Under the pieces are notes generated by a model. The model was given only the letters and a program-made list of their open reading frames with translations, was not told where the DNA came from and did not search any database. Positions 1 to 7,965 of a DNA stretch of 38,636 nt are shown in pieces. How positions within the stretch are numbered: the stretch's first letter is position 1; every line of letters starts with the position of its first letter. This DNA is from Acidimicrobiia bacterium (lineage in GTDB: Bacteria > Actinomycetota > Acidimicrobiia > Acidimicrobiales > Bin134). The DNA lies in the NCBI GenBank assembly GCA_022821445.1, contig JAJEDQ010000243.1, forward strand, positions 1 to 38,636, read 5' to 3'. The position numbers and the translations under genes are program-made.

Positions 1-243
1 GTCGACGTCGCCGCACAGCCAGTAGATGGTGAGGAATGCGCTGCGCCCCCCGGAGAATGCCTCATCGCAGCCGTCGGGCCGAAGCTCCTGGTGGATTGGC
101 GGGGCCACATAGCGGCGGCCGTGCATCACATCGGTCAGGGCTATGTTGGGGGGCAGATGCTCTAAGTCGTACCAGCGGTTCCAGCCCTCGATGGCGTCGG
201 CGTCGCAGTCGAGGCCGGCGAAGATGATTCCAGTTGTCTTCAT
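1..243 (-). CDS. Partial small protein, probable dimeric alpha/beta-barrel (EthD-like) family; C-terminus beyond window
   Basis: An open frame absent from the ORF track runs from an ATG at 243 leftward off the window edge, giving 81 codons without a stop. It begins MKTTGIIFAGLDCDADAI and then has the segment NRWYDLEHLPPNIAL. A W-Y/N-x-x-E/H-x-P segment shortly after the first beta strand is typical of small EthD/dimeric alpha-beta barrel proteins; that family assignment is inference from this pattern. The start codon overlaps the most upstream reasonable start of the divergent formylglycine-generating enzyme (242), so the two genes are head to head with almost no spacer. The function is not recognised and the C-terminus is cut by the window. 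Confidence 0.6.
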   Translation of the reverse strand, partial: MKTTGIIFAGLDCDADAIEGWNRWYDLEHLPPNIALTDVMHGRRYVAPPIHQELRPDGCDEAFSGGRSAFLTIYWLCGDVD

Positions 244-1147
244 GGATTCATGGTATGACGCTGGGGTGGAGTTCGTTTCACTGGATGGCGGGTTGTTCTT
301 CATGGGCACCGAGGAGGTGTGGTTCGAGGGCGACGGCGAGGGTCCGGTGCGCGAGGTGGTGCTGAAGCCGTACCAGATCGCGGCCACCGCGGCGACCAAC
401 GACGAATTCGCCGCCTTCGTGGAGGCCACCGGCCACATGACCCTCGCCGAGCAGGAAGGGTGGTCGTTCGTGTTCGGCGGGCTGCTGCCCGACGACTTTC
501 CGCCCACCCGAGGCGTGGTGGGCGCCGAGTGGTGGCGGCAGGTGGAGGGAGCGTGCTGGTCACAGCCGGAGGGACCCCAGTCGTCGGTCGAAGATCGCGG
601 CAACCACCCGGTGCTGCATGTCTCGTGGTTCGACGCCGCGGCCTGCGCCGCCTGGTACGGCGCCCGATTGCCGAGCGAGGCCGAGTGGGAGCACGCGGCC
701 CGGGGCGGACTGGTGCAGGCCCGGTTGCCGTGGGGCGACGAGATGAGCCCCGACGGACAGCCCCGGCTGAACATCTGGGAGGGGGAGTTTCCCAGCCACA
801 ACACCGCCGAGGACGGCTATGTGGGCACCGCGCCGGTGGACGAATACGAGCCCAACGGGTTCGGCCTGTACAACTGCTCGGGCAACGTGTGGGAGTGGTG
901 CGCCGATTGGTTTGAGAACCGGTTCCCGCCGGAGCGGCCCTTGGTCGATCCGATTGGGCCGCCCCAGGGCCGGATCAGGGCCATCCGGGGTGGGTCGTAT
1001 CTGTGCCACGACTCCTACTGCAACCGCTATCGGGTGGCCGCCCGCCACGCCAACGAGCCCTCGTCCACGACCGGGAACATGGGTTTCCGCCTGGCTGCCG
1101 ATGCCGACGCTGAGGTCGGCCCAGGAGCGGCCTCCAAAGTGCGCTGA
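242..1147 (+). CDS. Formylglycine-generating enzyme (SUMF1/FGE-sulfatase family)
   Basis: The product (301 aa from ATG 242) has the whole FGE-sulfatase fold: an N-terminal GGLFFMGTEE segment, the middle motifs HPVLHVSWFDAAACAAWYG and RLPSEAEWEHAARGG, then NVWEWCADW and the C-terminal RYRVAARHANEPSSTTGNMGFR. Two cysteines in CHDSYC (residues about 255 and 260) match the CxxxxC pair that binds copper and performs catalysis in true formylglycine-generating enzymes, which convert a sulfatase Cys to formylglycine. Many bacterial relatives lack this pair, so genuine FGE activity is plausible. No sulfatase is in the window, so the client is unknown. The ORF track start (143) lies inside the divergent gene and is rejected. 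GTG 266, directly before EFVSLDGG, is an alternative start that would leave a small gap between the divergent genes. Confidence 0.85.
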   Translation: MDSWYDAGVEFVSLDGGLFFMGTEEVWFEGDGEGPVREVVLKPYQIAATAATNDEFAAFVEATGHMTLAEQEGWSFVFGGLLPDDFPPTRGVVGAEWWRQVEGACWSQPEGPQSSVEDRGNHPVLHVSWFDAAACAAWYGARLPSEAEWEHAARGGLVQARLPWGDEMSPDGQPRLNIWEGEFPSHNTAEDGYVGTAPVDEYEPNGFGLYNCSGNVWEWCADWFENRFPPERPLVDPIGPPQGRIRAIRGGSYLCHDSYCNRYRVAARHANEPSSTTGNMGFRLAADADAEVGPGAASKVR

Positions 1148-1175
1148 TCGCGGGCCGGTCGGTAACGTCACCGCC

Positions 1176-2309
1176 ATGAAGTTGGACTTGCTGTACGAAG
1201 TGGATGCGCCCAAGCCGTGGGGAAAGCCCCATCCCTGGGGTCAAAGGGAGCGGGAGCAGAAGGCCTACAAGGACGCCGTAGAGCAGATCAAGCTGGCCGA
1301 CACCTTCGGCTTCAACACCATCTGGGCCGTGGAGCACCACTTCCGGGAGGGGCGCTCGCACTGCCCGGCCTCCGAGGTGCTGCTCGGCGCCCTGTCGATG
1401 GTGACCGAGAACATCAAGATGGGCTTCGGCGTGACCCTCACCCCGTTCGGGTTCATCCCACCGCAGCGGATCGCCGAGAAGGTGGCCACCGTGGACATCT
1501 TGTCCAACGGCCGGGCGGTGTGGGGCACCGGCCGGTCCACCCCCATGGAGCAGATCGCCTTCGGCGTCGACCGGGCGCGCTCCCGGGACGACTGGAAGGA
1601 AGCCATCGAGATCGTGTGCGGCATGTGGCGCGAGGAGTACTTCGAGTACGACTCGCCCCGCTTCAAGTTCCCCAAGCGCATGGTCACCCCCAAGCCGATG
1701 CAGTACCCCCACCCGCCGGCATGGATGGCGTGCGCCTCGGAGAACTCCGCCGCAGTGGCCGGCAAGGCGGGCATGGGGATGCTGTCGTTCTCCATCATGC
1801 AGCCGTTGGAGGCCATGGCCCGCCACATCCGCAACTACCGGGCCGCGGCCGAGAACCCCGAGCCCATCACCGACGTGACCACCAACGCCACCGCGGCCTA
1901 CACCCTGGTGCACTGCGCCGACACCCCCCAGCAGGTGCTGGACAACGAGGTGTGGAAGTCGGTGGAGTGGTGGTACTCCAACCTGGCCCAGTTCACCCTC
2001 GATTGGGAGCTGCCCGAGCTGTCACAAGAAGAGCGCGATGCCACCTTCCCGCTGCTCAAGCCGCTCATGGAGGAGGGGATCGACGATCTCATCCACCACT
2101 TCGACGAGGCCGACATGATCGTGGTGGGCGATGTGGACACCTGCTACGAGAAGATGAAGCACTACGCCGACATCGGCGTTGACCAGCTCATCTGCTACGT
2201 GCAGTTCGGCTACCACTCCCACGAGTCGATCATGCGCACCATCGAGCTGTTGGGCAAAGAGATCATCCCCGAACTCGAGAACTACACCCCCACCCCCAAG
2301 GAATCCTGA
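1176..2309 (+). CDS. LLM-class flavin-dependent oxidoreductase (bacterial luciferase-like)
   Basis: A 377-aa luciferase-like TIM-barrel protein. The ATG at 1176 is chosen because the family N-terminus begins right there (MKLDLLYEVDAPKPWG); the track start at 819 is read-through of the FGE gene in another frame. Typical features are FGFNTIWAVEHHF near residue 45, SEVLLGALSM, and an IAEKVATVDILSNGRAVWGTG segment that shapes the flavin pocket. Members use FMNH2 or F420 to oxidise or monooxygenate diverse substrates; the substrate here cannot be read from sequence. It lies 28 bp downstream of the FGE gene on the same strand and may be cotranscribed. Confidence 0.85.
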   Translation: MKLDLLYEVDAPKPWGKPHPWGQREREQKAYKDAVEQIKLADTFGFNTIWAVEHHFREGRSHCPASEVLLGALSMVTENIKMGFGVTLTPFGFIPPQRIAEKVATVDILSNGRAVWGTGRSTPMEQIAFGVDRARSRDDWKEAIEIVCGMWREEYFEYDSPRFKFPKRMVTPKPMQYPHPPAWMACASENSAAVAGKAGMGMLSFSIMQPLEAMARHIRNYRAAAENPEPITDVTTNATAAYTLVHCADTPQQVLDNEVWKSVEWWYSNLAQFTLDWELPELSQEERDATFPLLKPLMEEGIDDLIHHFDEADMIVVGDVDTCYEKMKHYADIGVDQLICYVQFGYHSHESIMRTIELLGKEIIPELENYTPTPKES

Positions 2310-2342
2310 GATATATCGGGTAACTTCCCACGCGATTTTGGT

Positions 2343-2393
2343 GAAGAAAAAGAAAACAGTGAAGATAGGGAAGAAAAAGAAAACAGTGAAGAT
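2343..2393 (+). repeat. Two exact 24-bp A-rich direct repeats
   Basis: Two identical 24-nt units (GAAGAAAAAGAAAACAGTGA plus AGAT) lie at 2343-2366 and 2370-2393, separated by AGG, so the period is 27. They fill the short gap between the LLM gene and the AAA ATPase gene and are strikingly purine- and A-rich in a GC-rich genome. They could be a promoter-proximal binding site for the downstream ATPase gene or the scar of an insertion; no evidence in the window decides. Confidence 0.85.
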
Positions 2394-2411
2394 CTGAGGT
2401 AGGTTGGGGCG

Positions 2412-3650
2412 ATGGAGGGAGAACGTCCCCGCTATTTCCCTGATGAGAGGGATATCTCTGCTGCGCTGCCGTTCACTCCGGGGTTTGGGAGCACGCCGCC
2501 GTGTTTGGTGGGTAGGGATGAGCTGATCCGCGATGTGTGCGCCTTGCTGGCTGGTGATCCCGCTAGCGAGGGAGGGGCGAATGTGCTGCTGGCTCCGCGG
2601 GGTATGGGCAAGACGGTTGTGTTGAACGAGATAGAGGACGCCGCCCGAGCCGAGCGCGGGTGGCTTGTCCTTCCGATTTCCGGCACCGATGGCAAACCGA
2701 TTGAGGAGACGCACAAGGCGGTGCGTCAGGCGCAGGACGCATGGTCGCAGGCCCATGGTGACCCTGCCAAACGGTCGGTGTCGGGCGTGAGCCTTGGAGC
2801 GGTCGGTTTGTCGGCCGGAGTGTCATTCGCGGAGGAGTCCGATTCTAGGCGGACGGGATACGGCGATGACCTCCGACGCGATCTGGGCGATCTGGCGAGC
2901 GCGGCCGCTCGGGCAGGCAGCCGTGTGCTGCTCACCATGGATGAGATGCATGCAATCCCACTGGCTGAAGCCCGCAAGCTTGGGTCGTACATCCAACACA
3001 TCGCCAAGAGGGAGCGACAAGGGCTGGTGTTTCTCGGGGCGGCGCTGCCGTACATCACCGAAACACTGCTGGCCGACCGCAAGTCTACCTTTCTGCAACG
3101 CCTGGCCGTCCACACGGTGGATCCGCTGAGTGAACCGGAGACGCGTCGCGGCTTGCGGGAGCCGATTGAGATGCACGGGGGACTCATCAAGGACGACGCT
3201 CTGGATGCATCCTCTTCGGCTGTAGCCGGTCATCCGTACATGCTTCAGCTGGTGGGCGACAGAATGTGGCGCGCCGCAGGGGGCGCGGGCAACCCCATCA
3301 CCATCAATCACGCCAAGAAAGCGGTCGCAGAAGCCGAGGAGTCGCTGGAGGACCACTTGTTCGCCCCGACATGGCAAAGCCTGTCCGACAACGACAAGCG
3401 CTTCTTGGCTGCCTTGGCTGCACTCGCTGAAGCAGACAGCTCGCCAAGGGTCACCGCAGTGTGCGAACAAGCTGGCATCGGGCAAACGAGTGGTAGCGCG
3501 TACCGCAAACGCTTACTGCTGTCGGGAATGGCCAGACCTGCTGGGCGTGGTCGCCTGAAGCTAGCCCACCCGGCCATCGGGCCCTGGTTGCGCCAATCAA
3601 TCGCAACCGGCTCAGTACAAGTTCCCGAACCCCCGCTGCCCGGCATCTGA
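2412..3650 (+). CDS. AAA ATPase with C-terminal winged-helix-like region (ORC/Cdc6-like STAND type)
   Basis: A 412-aa P-loop ATPase. Walker A is APRGMGKT (residues 61-68) and Walker B with its acidic pair is VLLTMDEMH (about 172-180). A short FVGRDEL-like segment (CLVGRDELI) precedes the P-loop, as in ORC/Cdc6-like and STAND-type ATPases, and the C-terminal third (SLSDNDKRFLAALAALAE onward) reads as a winged helix. Such proteins act as DNA-binding or signalling ATPases and are common on islands; no specific role can be read. Start ATG 2412 directly precedes EGERPRYFP. The gene follows the A-rich repeat pair, and its stop lies where the tail of an unrelated SMC-like ATPase frame begins, which suggests it was placed upstream of a decayed gene. 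Confidence 0.8.
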   Translation: MEGERPRYFPDERDISAALPFTPGFGSTPPCLVGRDELIRDVCALLAGDPASEGGANVLLAPRGMGKTVVLNEIEDAARAERGWLVLPISGTDGKPIEETHKAVRQAQDAWSQAHGDPAKRSVSGVSLGAVGLSAGVSFAEESDSRRTGYGDDLRRDLGDLASAAARAGSRVLLTMDEMHAIPLAEARKLGSYIQHIAKRERQGLVFLGAALPYITETLLADRKSTFLQRLAVHTVDPLSEPETRRGLREPIEMHGGLIKDDALDASSSAVAGHPYMLQLVGDRMWRAAGGAGNPITINHAKKAVAEAEESLEDHLFAPTWQSLSDNDKRFLAALAALAEADSSPRVTAVCEQAGIGQTSGSAYRKRLLLSGMARPAGRGRLKLAHPAIGPWLRQSIATGSVQVPEPPLPGI

Positions 3651-3652
3651 CG

Positions 3653-4081
3653 CGGCTCCACGAAACGCTCGACAAGCACAGGCAAGTCGTCCACAGCAAA
3701 CATTCGGAGCCGTTCAAACAAGAGATCGAAAGGCTTGGCCGCTTTGTCTTCGGCGGAAATTTCGAGGTGGGCCTAGACGAGAACATGGCAATCGTCAGCC
3801 GCACTCTGAACAAGCAGACCCTGAGCGTGGACCAACTCAGCACCGGCATCCGCGAGCAGCTCGGCGTGCTGTGCCGGCTGGCCTGCGCCTCCATCACAAG
3901 TCCCGACGGGAAAGGTGCCCCTGTCGTCATCGACGACGCCCTCGGCTGGAGCGACACCGCCCGCCTGCAAGCGATGGGCCAGGCCATTACCCAGGCGGGC
4001 AGCAAATGCCAAATCATCATCCTCACCTGCATGCCAGGCCGGTACGGCAACGTAGGTCAAGCCAAGACAGTCAGATTCTGA
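3653..4081 (+). pseudogene. C-terminal remnant of an SMC/SbcC-like (YhaN-type) ATPase
   Basis: The ORF track shows only 3767-4081, but the same frame is open upstream through the ATPase stop and reads as family sequence from about 3653 (RLHETLDKHRQ, then FKQEIERLGRFVFGGNFEV). The downstream part has an ABC-type signature (LSTGIREQLGVLCRLA), a Walker B (PVVIDDALGWSD) and a D/H-loop-like segment (CQIIILTCMPGRYGNVG), all C-terminal landmarks of SbcC/SMC-like AAA proteins. The N-terminal Walker A half and coiled coil are absent; the sequence upstream belongs to a different ATPase. This is read as the 3' end of a gene whose front was deleted or replaced. Whether GTG 3767 still starts a small protein is unknown. 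Confidence 0.65.
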
Positions 4082-4113
4082 CTAGCGGATGAATACATGG
4101 TTGCGCTGCGGTG

Positions 4114-4509
4114 TCAGGGGCGGACTTCGATGAATCCGGCTGCGGCGAAGTGGCCGTCGAATGCCAGAGCCTCTGTTAGTCGCTCCCGTCGCATGATCTC
4201 GAAGCTGACCGAGTCCACATAGGAGTAGGCCCGCTCATCGTGTCGGCGCAGCCATTCCCATGCACGCTCGTCGATCTGTCCATCTATCGGGGCTCGGGAA
4301 ACACGGCTTGATTGGCTGATGGTGTCCAGGAATCTAACAGCGGTGTGGTGATCGGCCCGGTACCTCAGCAATGTCCACGTCTCGCCGAGCACCAGGTTGG
4401 AAGTGCGAACAGGCTCGTTGTCCCTAGTCCATAGTGCGGTGGCATCGGGGTGGCGTCGGTCGCGGGGAAGCAGCAAACCAACCCAGAATGAAGTGTCTGC
4501 GAACCTCAC
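4114..4509 (-). CDS. vapC: PIN-domain ribonuclease toxin VapC
   Basis: A 131-aa protein with the PIN-domain acidic quartet in place: D5 (MRFADTSFW), E43 (LGETWTLLRY), D99 (SYVDSVSFEIM) and D118 (ALAFDGHFAAAGF). These residues bind Mg or Mn for RNA cleavage; VapC toxins cut tRNA or rRNA and are held inactive by the cognate antitoxin. The ATG overlaps the TGA of the upstream antitoxin gene by 4 bp, the usual VapBC arrangement. The target RNA is unknown. Confidence 0.9.
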   Translation of the reverse strand: MRFADTSFWVGLLLPRDRRHPDATALWTRDNEPVRTSNLVLGETWTLLRYRADHHTAVRFLDTISQSSRVSRAPIDGQIDERAWEWLRRHDERAYSYVDSVSFEIMRRERLTEALAFDGHFAAAGFIEVRP

Positions 4510-4724
4510 TGGAGATAAATGGCCGCGTCGATGTCGTCGATGGGGTCGATGTCCACCGATCCGATCAAGGCGTCGACTGGATCAGGATCCACGGTGAGTG
4601 TGTGTTCTAGGGACTGGCGCACGGCCATCCTGACCAGTTCGGAGCGGGTCCGTCCGGATCGGGCTGCCTCCGCAGTGAGGGCGTGGTCTAGATCGTCATC
4701 CATATATAGCTGTATACGCCGCAT
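4506..4724 (-). CDS. vapB: Ribbon-helix-helix antitoxin VapB
   Basis: A 72-aa protein beginning MRRIQLYMDDDLDHALTAEA, then RSGRTRSELVRMAVRQSL: the beta strand plus two helices of a CopG/MetJ-type DNA-binding fold. The C-terminal acidic tail (DPDPVDALIGSVDIDPIDD) would wrap around and inhibit VapC. ATG 4724 is preferred to the track start at 4742 because the RHH strand begins there. Two TATAC words (4713-4717 and 4733-4737) around the start could be autoregulatory operator half-sites; that is only a suggestion. The gene is coupled to vapC through an ATGA overlap. Confidence 0.85.
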   Translation of the reverse strand: MRRIQLYMDDDLDHALTAEAARSGRTRSELVRMAVRQSLEHTLTVDPDPVDALIGSVDIDPIDDIDAAIYLQ

Positions 4725-4787
4725 AGCATCAATATACACCATGCATTCAGTTGGGGGAGGGGCAGTCGTACGTGCTCTTGGGCAGGC

Positions 4788-6263
4788 TCAAGATGCAGTG
4801 GCCTGGTCGACTAGCACCCGGCGAAGCACCTTGCCGACTTCGTTGCGGGGCAGGGTGTCCAAAGTAGTGAAGGCCACCGGCACCTTGTAGGGCGCCAAAT
4901 GCTGGCGGCACAGCTGCTCCAAGTCGTCGGCACCGGGGGCAGTGCCCCTATCGGCTGGCACCACGAAAGCGTGGGGAACCTCGCCCAGCCGGACGTCGGG
5001 CACCCCTACCACCGAAGCATCGGAAACCGCCTCGGACAGCAGAAGCACCTCCTCCACCTCGGCTGGGAACACCTTCAGCCCGCCCCGGTTGATCATGTCC
5101 GACTCCCTACCCTCGATCCACAGGAATCCGTCCTCGTCGAGGCGGGCGATGTCGCCGGTACGGAAGAAGCCCTCGCCGTCGAGCCGGTCGCCGAGAGGCC
5201 CCTCCGGATCGAGGGAGGCGGTGTAGGCCGTGCGCACCCAGAGCACGTCGTTATCGCCCAACCGCAGTTCCACTCCGTTGTGGGGCCGCCCCACGGCCCC
5301 CAGCTTCTCGGGGTGCTCACGGAAGTCCCGGGCGGTCCAGCCGACGATCTCCCCGCCGACCTCGGTCTGGCCGTACCCGTTGAGCACCATGACCCCGAAC
5401 CGCTGGTAGAAGCGGCGAGCCTGCAACGGCGACAGCGGAGCGGTAATGGAGCGGACGATCTTCAACGGATCGAGGCTCTCGATGCCGGGTTCGTCATTGA
5501 GCGTGGCGATGGCCGCCGGGGGCAACACGGTTGAGGCCACTTGGTAGTGGCTCACCACTCGGGCGTACTCCACCGCGTCGAATTTGGGCATCAGCAGCGC
5601 TGGGCTGCCAGTGCGGATTGCGAAGATCACGTTGTAGATGCCGGCCCACAGAGAGGTGGACACCGGTATGACGTTGGGCATGGTCGGCCGCTCGACCGGC
5701 TTGCGGCCCTTGCGTACGGTGGAGACGATCGTGTCTATCAGGCGCATCACCGCGTCGGATTGCAGCTCGATGGGCTTGGGCCGCCCCGTGGTTCCCGAGG
5801 TGAACGACACGATGGCGATGCCCGGTTCGTGGAAGGCCGGATTTGTCTCCCCGCGCTCAGCCACATACCAGCCCATTTCGCCGTCGGCCGCGATACGGGT
5901 GACGTGTGCCTTCACCCGTATGAGCTGCTCGGGGTGGCCGATCACCGCAGCAGGGTTCACATCGCCGAGGATGTTGTCGATCTCGGTGTCAGACAGGCGG
6001 GGGTTCGCAGGTACGTACACTCCATCGGCTGCCCAAGTACCGAAGAAGGCAGCCACCACTTCGGCGCTGGGCGGCAGTAGGCATGCCACCGGTGAGCGGG
6101 GCTCGACTCCGGCGTCGGCAAGAGTGGCAGCTAATCGCCTGGTTGCGTCCACGAGCTCGAAATAGGGGGTCACCTGATCGCCGTCGGGCCGGACGACGAT
6201 CACCCCTGGAGTGTCCGGCTCGACAGGCAGCTCGGGTTCCAGCAGGAGCGAGGCAAGGTTCAT
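4788..6263 (-). CDS. Class I adenylate-forming acyl-CoA ligase (MenE candidate)
   Basis: A 491-aa ANL-superfamily enzyme with the AMP-binding P-loop SFTSGTTGRPKP, the motif LNGYGQTEVGG, FRTGDIARLDEDGFLWIEGR with the catalytic hinge Asp/Arg, and the C-terminal PRNEVGKVLRR carrying the adenylation Lys. These enzymes activate a carboxylate with ATP and join it to CoA. ATG 6263 (MNLASLLLEPELP) is preferred; the track start adds 28 residues that run into a tandem repeat and show no family similarity. It is divergent from the menFDHC operon, which lacks menE, so o-succinylbenzoyl-CoA synthetase is a reasonable guess, but nothing in the motifs separates OSB from other acids. A second ligase lies at 17275-18786. 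Confidence 0.75.
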   Translation of the reverse strand: MNLASLLLEPELPVEPDTPGVIVVRPDGDQVTPYFELVDATRRLAATLADAGVEPRSPVACLLPPSAEVVAAFFGTWAADGVYVPANPRLSDTEIDNILGDVNPAAVIGHPEQLIRVKAHVTRIAADGEMGWYVAERGETNPAFHEPGIAIVSFTSGTTGRPKPIELQSDAVMRLIDTIVSTVRKGRKPVERPTMPNVIPVSTSLWAGIYNVIFAIRTGSPALLMPKFDAVEYARVVSHYQVASTVLPPAAIATLNDEPGIESLDPLKIVRSITAPLSPLQARRFYQRFGVMVLNGYGQTEVGGEIVGWTARDFREHPEKLGAVGRPHNGVELRLGDNDVLWVRTAYTASLDPEGPLGDRLDGEGFFRTGDIARLDEDGFLWIEGRESDMINRGGLKVFPAEVEEVLLLSEAVSDASVVGVPDVRLGEVPHAFVVPADRGTAPGADDLEQLCRQHLAPYKVPVAFTTLDTLPRNEVGKVLRRVLVDQATAS

Positions 6264-6330
6264 GGCGCTCCGACGATAATCCACCACGGCGCTGCCAACA
6301 CCGGCCCCAATCGCCAGCTTGCCCGCGATG

Positions 6331-6418
6331 GCGTTGTCGTGTCGCAAGATGGCTATTGGGCTCGTTGCGTTTACGCGTTGTCGTGTCGCAAGATGGCTAT
6401 TGGGCTCGTTGCGTTTAC
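6331..6418. repeat. 44-bp perfect tandem duplication in the ligase/menaquinone-operon gap
   Basis: A 44-nt unit beginning GCGTTGTCGTGTCGCAAGAT occupies 6331-6374 and is repeated without change at 6375-6418; the next two bases (GC) continue the match. It lies in the 164-bp region between the divergent ligase start (6263) and the MerR-like gene start (6428), where promoters for both arms should be. The duplication could double a regulator site or move the promoter; the copies are identical, so the event looks recent. Confidence 0.95.
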
Positions 6419-6427
6419 GCTTTGGGG

Positions 6428-6844
6428 ATGGCGCAGGAGGGGCTCAGCCGGGCTGAGTTGATCGAGGTATCGGGTCTGGCTGCTGAGCAGGTGGATTTGG
6501 CCATCGATGCCGGGCTGTTGATCCCCGACCACCACGGCCGGTTCAGAGACGACGCGGTCACGATGCTGCAAGCCGGTGCCGCTCTCGTTGCCGTCGGGGT
6601 GAGCGTACCCGACTTGGCCGCACTGGCGGTTCGCCACGCCCGCAACGTGGAGGCGGTGGTGGATGAGGCGGTGGACCTGTTCTTGGATGCCATGGGCACC
6701 GATGAATTGACCAGTAACGACTTGGAGAATCTGACTCCGCTGGTGGAGGCGCTGGTGCCCCAGGTGGTGGCCCTGGTGGGCGAGCACTTCCGCCGCACCC
6801 TGCTCAGCAGGGCGGCAGCCCGGTTGGCGGAGCGGGTGAAATGA
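6428..6844 (+). CDS. Small MerR-like helix-turn-helix protein heading the men operon
   Basis: A 138-aa protein whose N-terminus (GLSRAELIEVSGLAAEQVDLAIDAGLLIP) reads as a MerR-type helix-turn-helix followed by a wing (DHHGRFRDDAVTMLQA). The rest is predicted helical with alternating hydrophobic residues and no metal-binding cysteines. ATG 6428 is preceded by TTTGGGG and follows the end of the 44-bp tandem repeat; the track start at 6083 is antisense to the ligase. Its TGA overlaps the menF ATG (ATGA at 6841-6844), so it is translationally coupled to menaquinone genes and may regulate them or be a passenger. The effector is unknown. Confidence 0.7.
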   Translation: MAQEGLSRAELIEVSGLAAEQVDLAIDAGLLIPDHHGRFRDDAVTMLQAGAALVAVGVSVPDLAALAVRHARNVEAVVDEAVDLFLDAMGTDELTSNDLENLTPLVEALVPQVVALVGEHFRRTLLSRAAARLAERVK

Positions 6845-7965
6845 CGCCTCTCGAGGAGTTCGCCTCGTGGTCTGGCGACGACCGGGTGTATTGGCGGGCG
6901 CCGGGCGCCGACGCCATAGCCGGGATGGGGGCGGCCCGGGCTGTTGAAGTGGACGGACGCTGGCGGTTTGAGGCCGCCGCGGCGGCCGCCGCTGAGCTGC
7001 TGGCGGAGGGGGAGGTCGCCTTTGCCGGCTTCGGTTTTGCCGATCAGTCGGGAACGGGGGTGTGGGACGGATACCCGAGCGGGCGGTTGGTGGTACCGGA
7101 GCGGGTTGTTCGGGGGTCGGCACACGGGGCAGGCCGCACAGACGGCGGTAATGCCTTGCGGGTTGAAGATGGAACTCGGTCCACCTATCGGGATGCGGTG
7201 AAGCAAGCCGCCGACGCCATCGATGCCGGGGAGCTGGCCAAGGTGGTGGTGGCCCGAGAGGTGGAGGCGATGGGCAGCATCGACCCCGCGGTGGTGGTGG
7301 CTCGGCTGTCGAGCCGTTTCGAGTCATGCGCGGTGTTCGGTTTCGGCCGGGGCGCCTCGTGCTTTGTGGGCGCCAGCCCCGAGGTCTTGGCGGAGCTCAA
7401 CGGCGATGTGGTGACCACCTACGCAGTGGCAGGCACCGCTCCACGAGGGGCCACACCGGCCGACGACGCCGCAATCGCCGAGCGGTTGGCCACCGATCCC
7501 AAAGAGCAGGCCGAGCACCACTATGTGGTGGAATACCTCCGCACCCGCCTAGCCCTGGCCGGCGTGGCGCTAGACCCCACCGGCGATACCGAAGTTCGGA
7601 CGCTGCCTGGCATTCACCACCTGGCCACAACGGTCAGCGGGCGGATCTCCCCTGAGCCCGGCATGGCGCTGCGGCTGGCTGGTGCCCTCCACCCCACACC
7701 GGCGGTGGGGGGCACGCCGACAACGTTCGCCCAGCAGTGGATAGCCGAGCATGAAGGACTTGACCGGGGGTGGTACGCCGGTCCGGTGGGGTGGATCGAC
7801 CACCAGGGGTGCGGCTCGTTCTATGTGGCCTTGCGGTCGGCGTTGATCGGCCCCAGTGGGATGCGCCTGTGTGCAGGAGCGGGCATCGTGGCCGGGTCCG
7901 ACCCCGAGCAGGAACTGGTCGAGACCGATATCAAGTTGGCTGCGATTTTGGATGTGGTCACATGA
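6841..7965 (+). CDS. menF: Isochorismate synthase MenF
   Basis: A 374-aa chorismate-utilising enzyme that isomerises chorismate to isochorismate, the first committed step of menaquinone synthesis. Family motifs in order are KVVVAREVEA, CFVGASPEVLAEL, AVAGTAPRG, KEQAEHHYVVEYLRTRL, LHPTPAVGGTP, DRGWYAGPVGWID and the C-terminal CAGAGIVAGSDPEQELVETD with the Mg-binding glutamates. An anthranilate or aminodeoxychorismate synthase is unlikely because the gene overlaps menD by an ATGA and all following genes are men genes. The N-terminal third is less conserved, as is usual for the family. Confidence 0.95.
   Translation: MTPLEEFASWSGDDRVYWRAPGADAIAGMGAARAVEVDGRWRFEAAAAAAAELLAEGEVAFAGFGFADQSGTGVWDGYPSGRLVVPERVVRGSAHGAGRTDGGNALRVEDGTRSTYRDAVKQAADAIDAGELAKVVVAREVEAMGSIDPAVVVARLSSRFESCAVFGFGRGASCFVGASPEVLAELNGDVVTTYAVAGTAPRGATPADDAAIAERLATDPKEQAEHHYVVEYLRTRLALAGVALDPTGDTEVRTLPGIHHLATTVSGRISPEPGMALRLAGALHPTPAVGGTPTTFAQQWIAEHEGLDRGWYAGPVGWIDHQGCGSFYVALRSALIGPSGMRLCAGAGIVAGSDPEQELVETDIKLAAILDVVT

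Noticed and set aside
143-241. N-terminal extension of the FGE protein from the track start at 143
   Set aside because: The segment has no family similarity and lies inside the divergent partial gene, whose translation is family-like.
6331-6418. A CRISPR array or part of one
   Set aside because: Only two contiguous units without spacers and no cas genes; other repeat pairs in the window also lack the repeat-spacer pattern.
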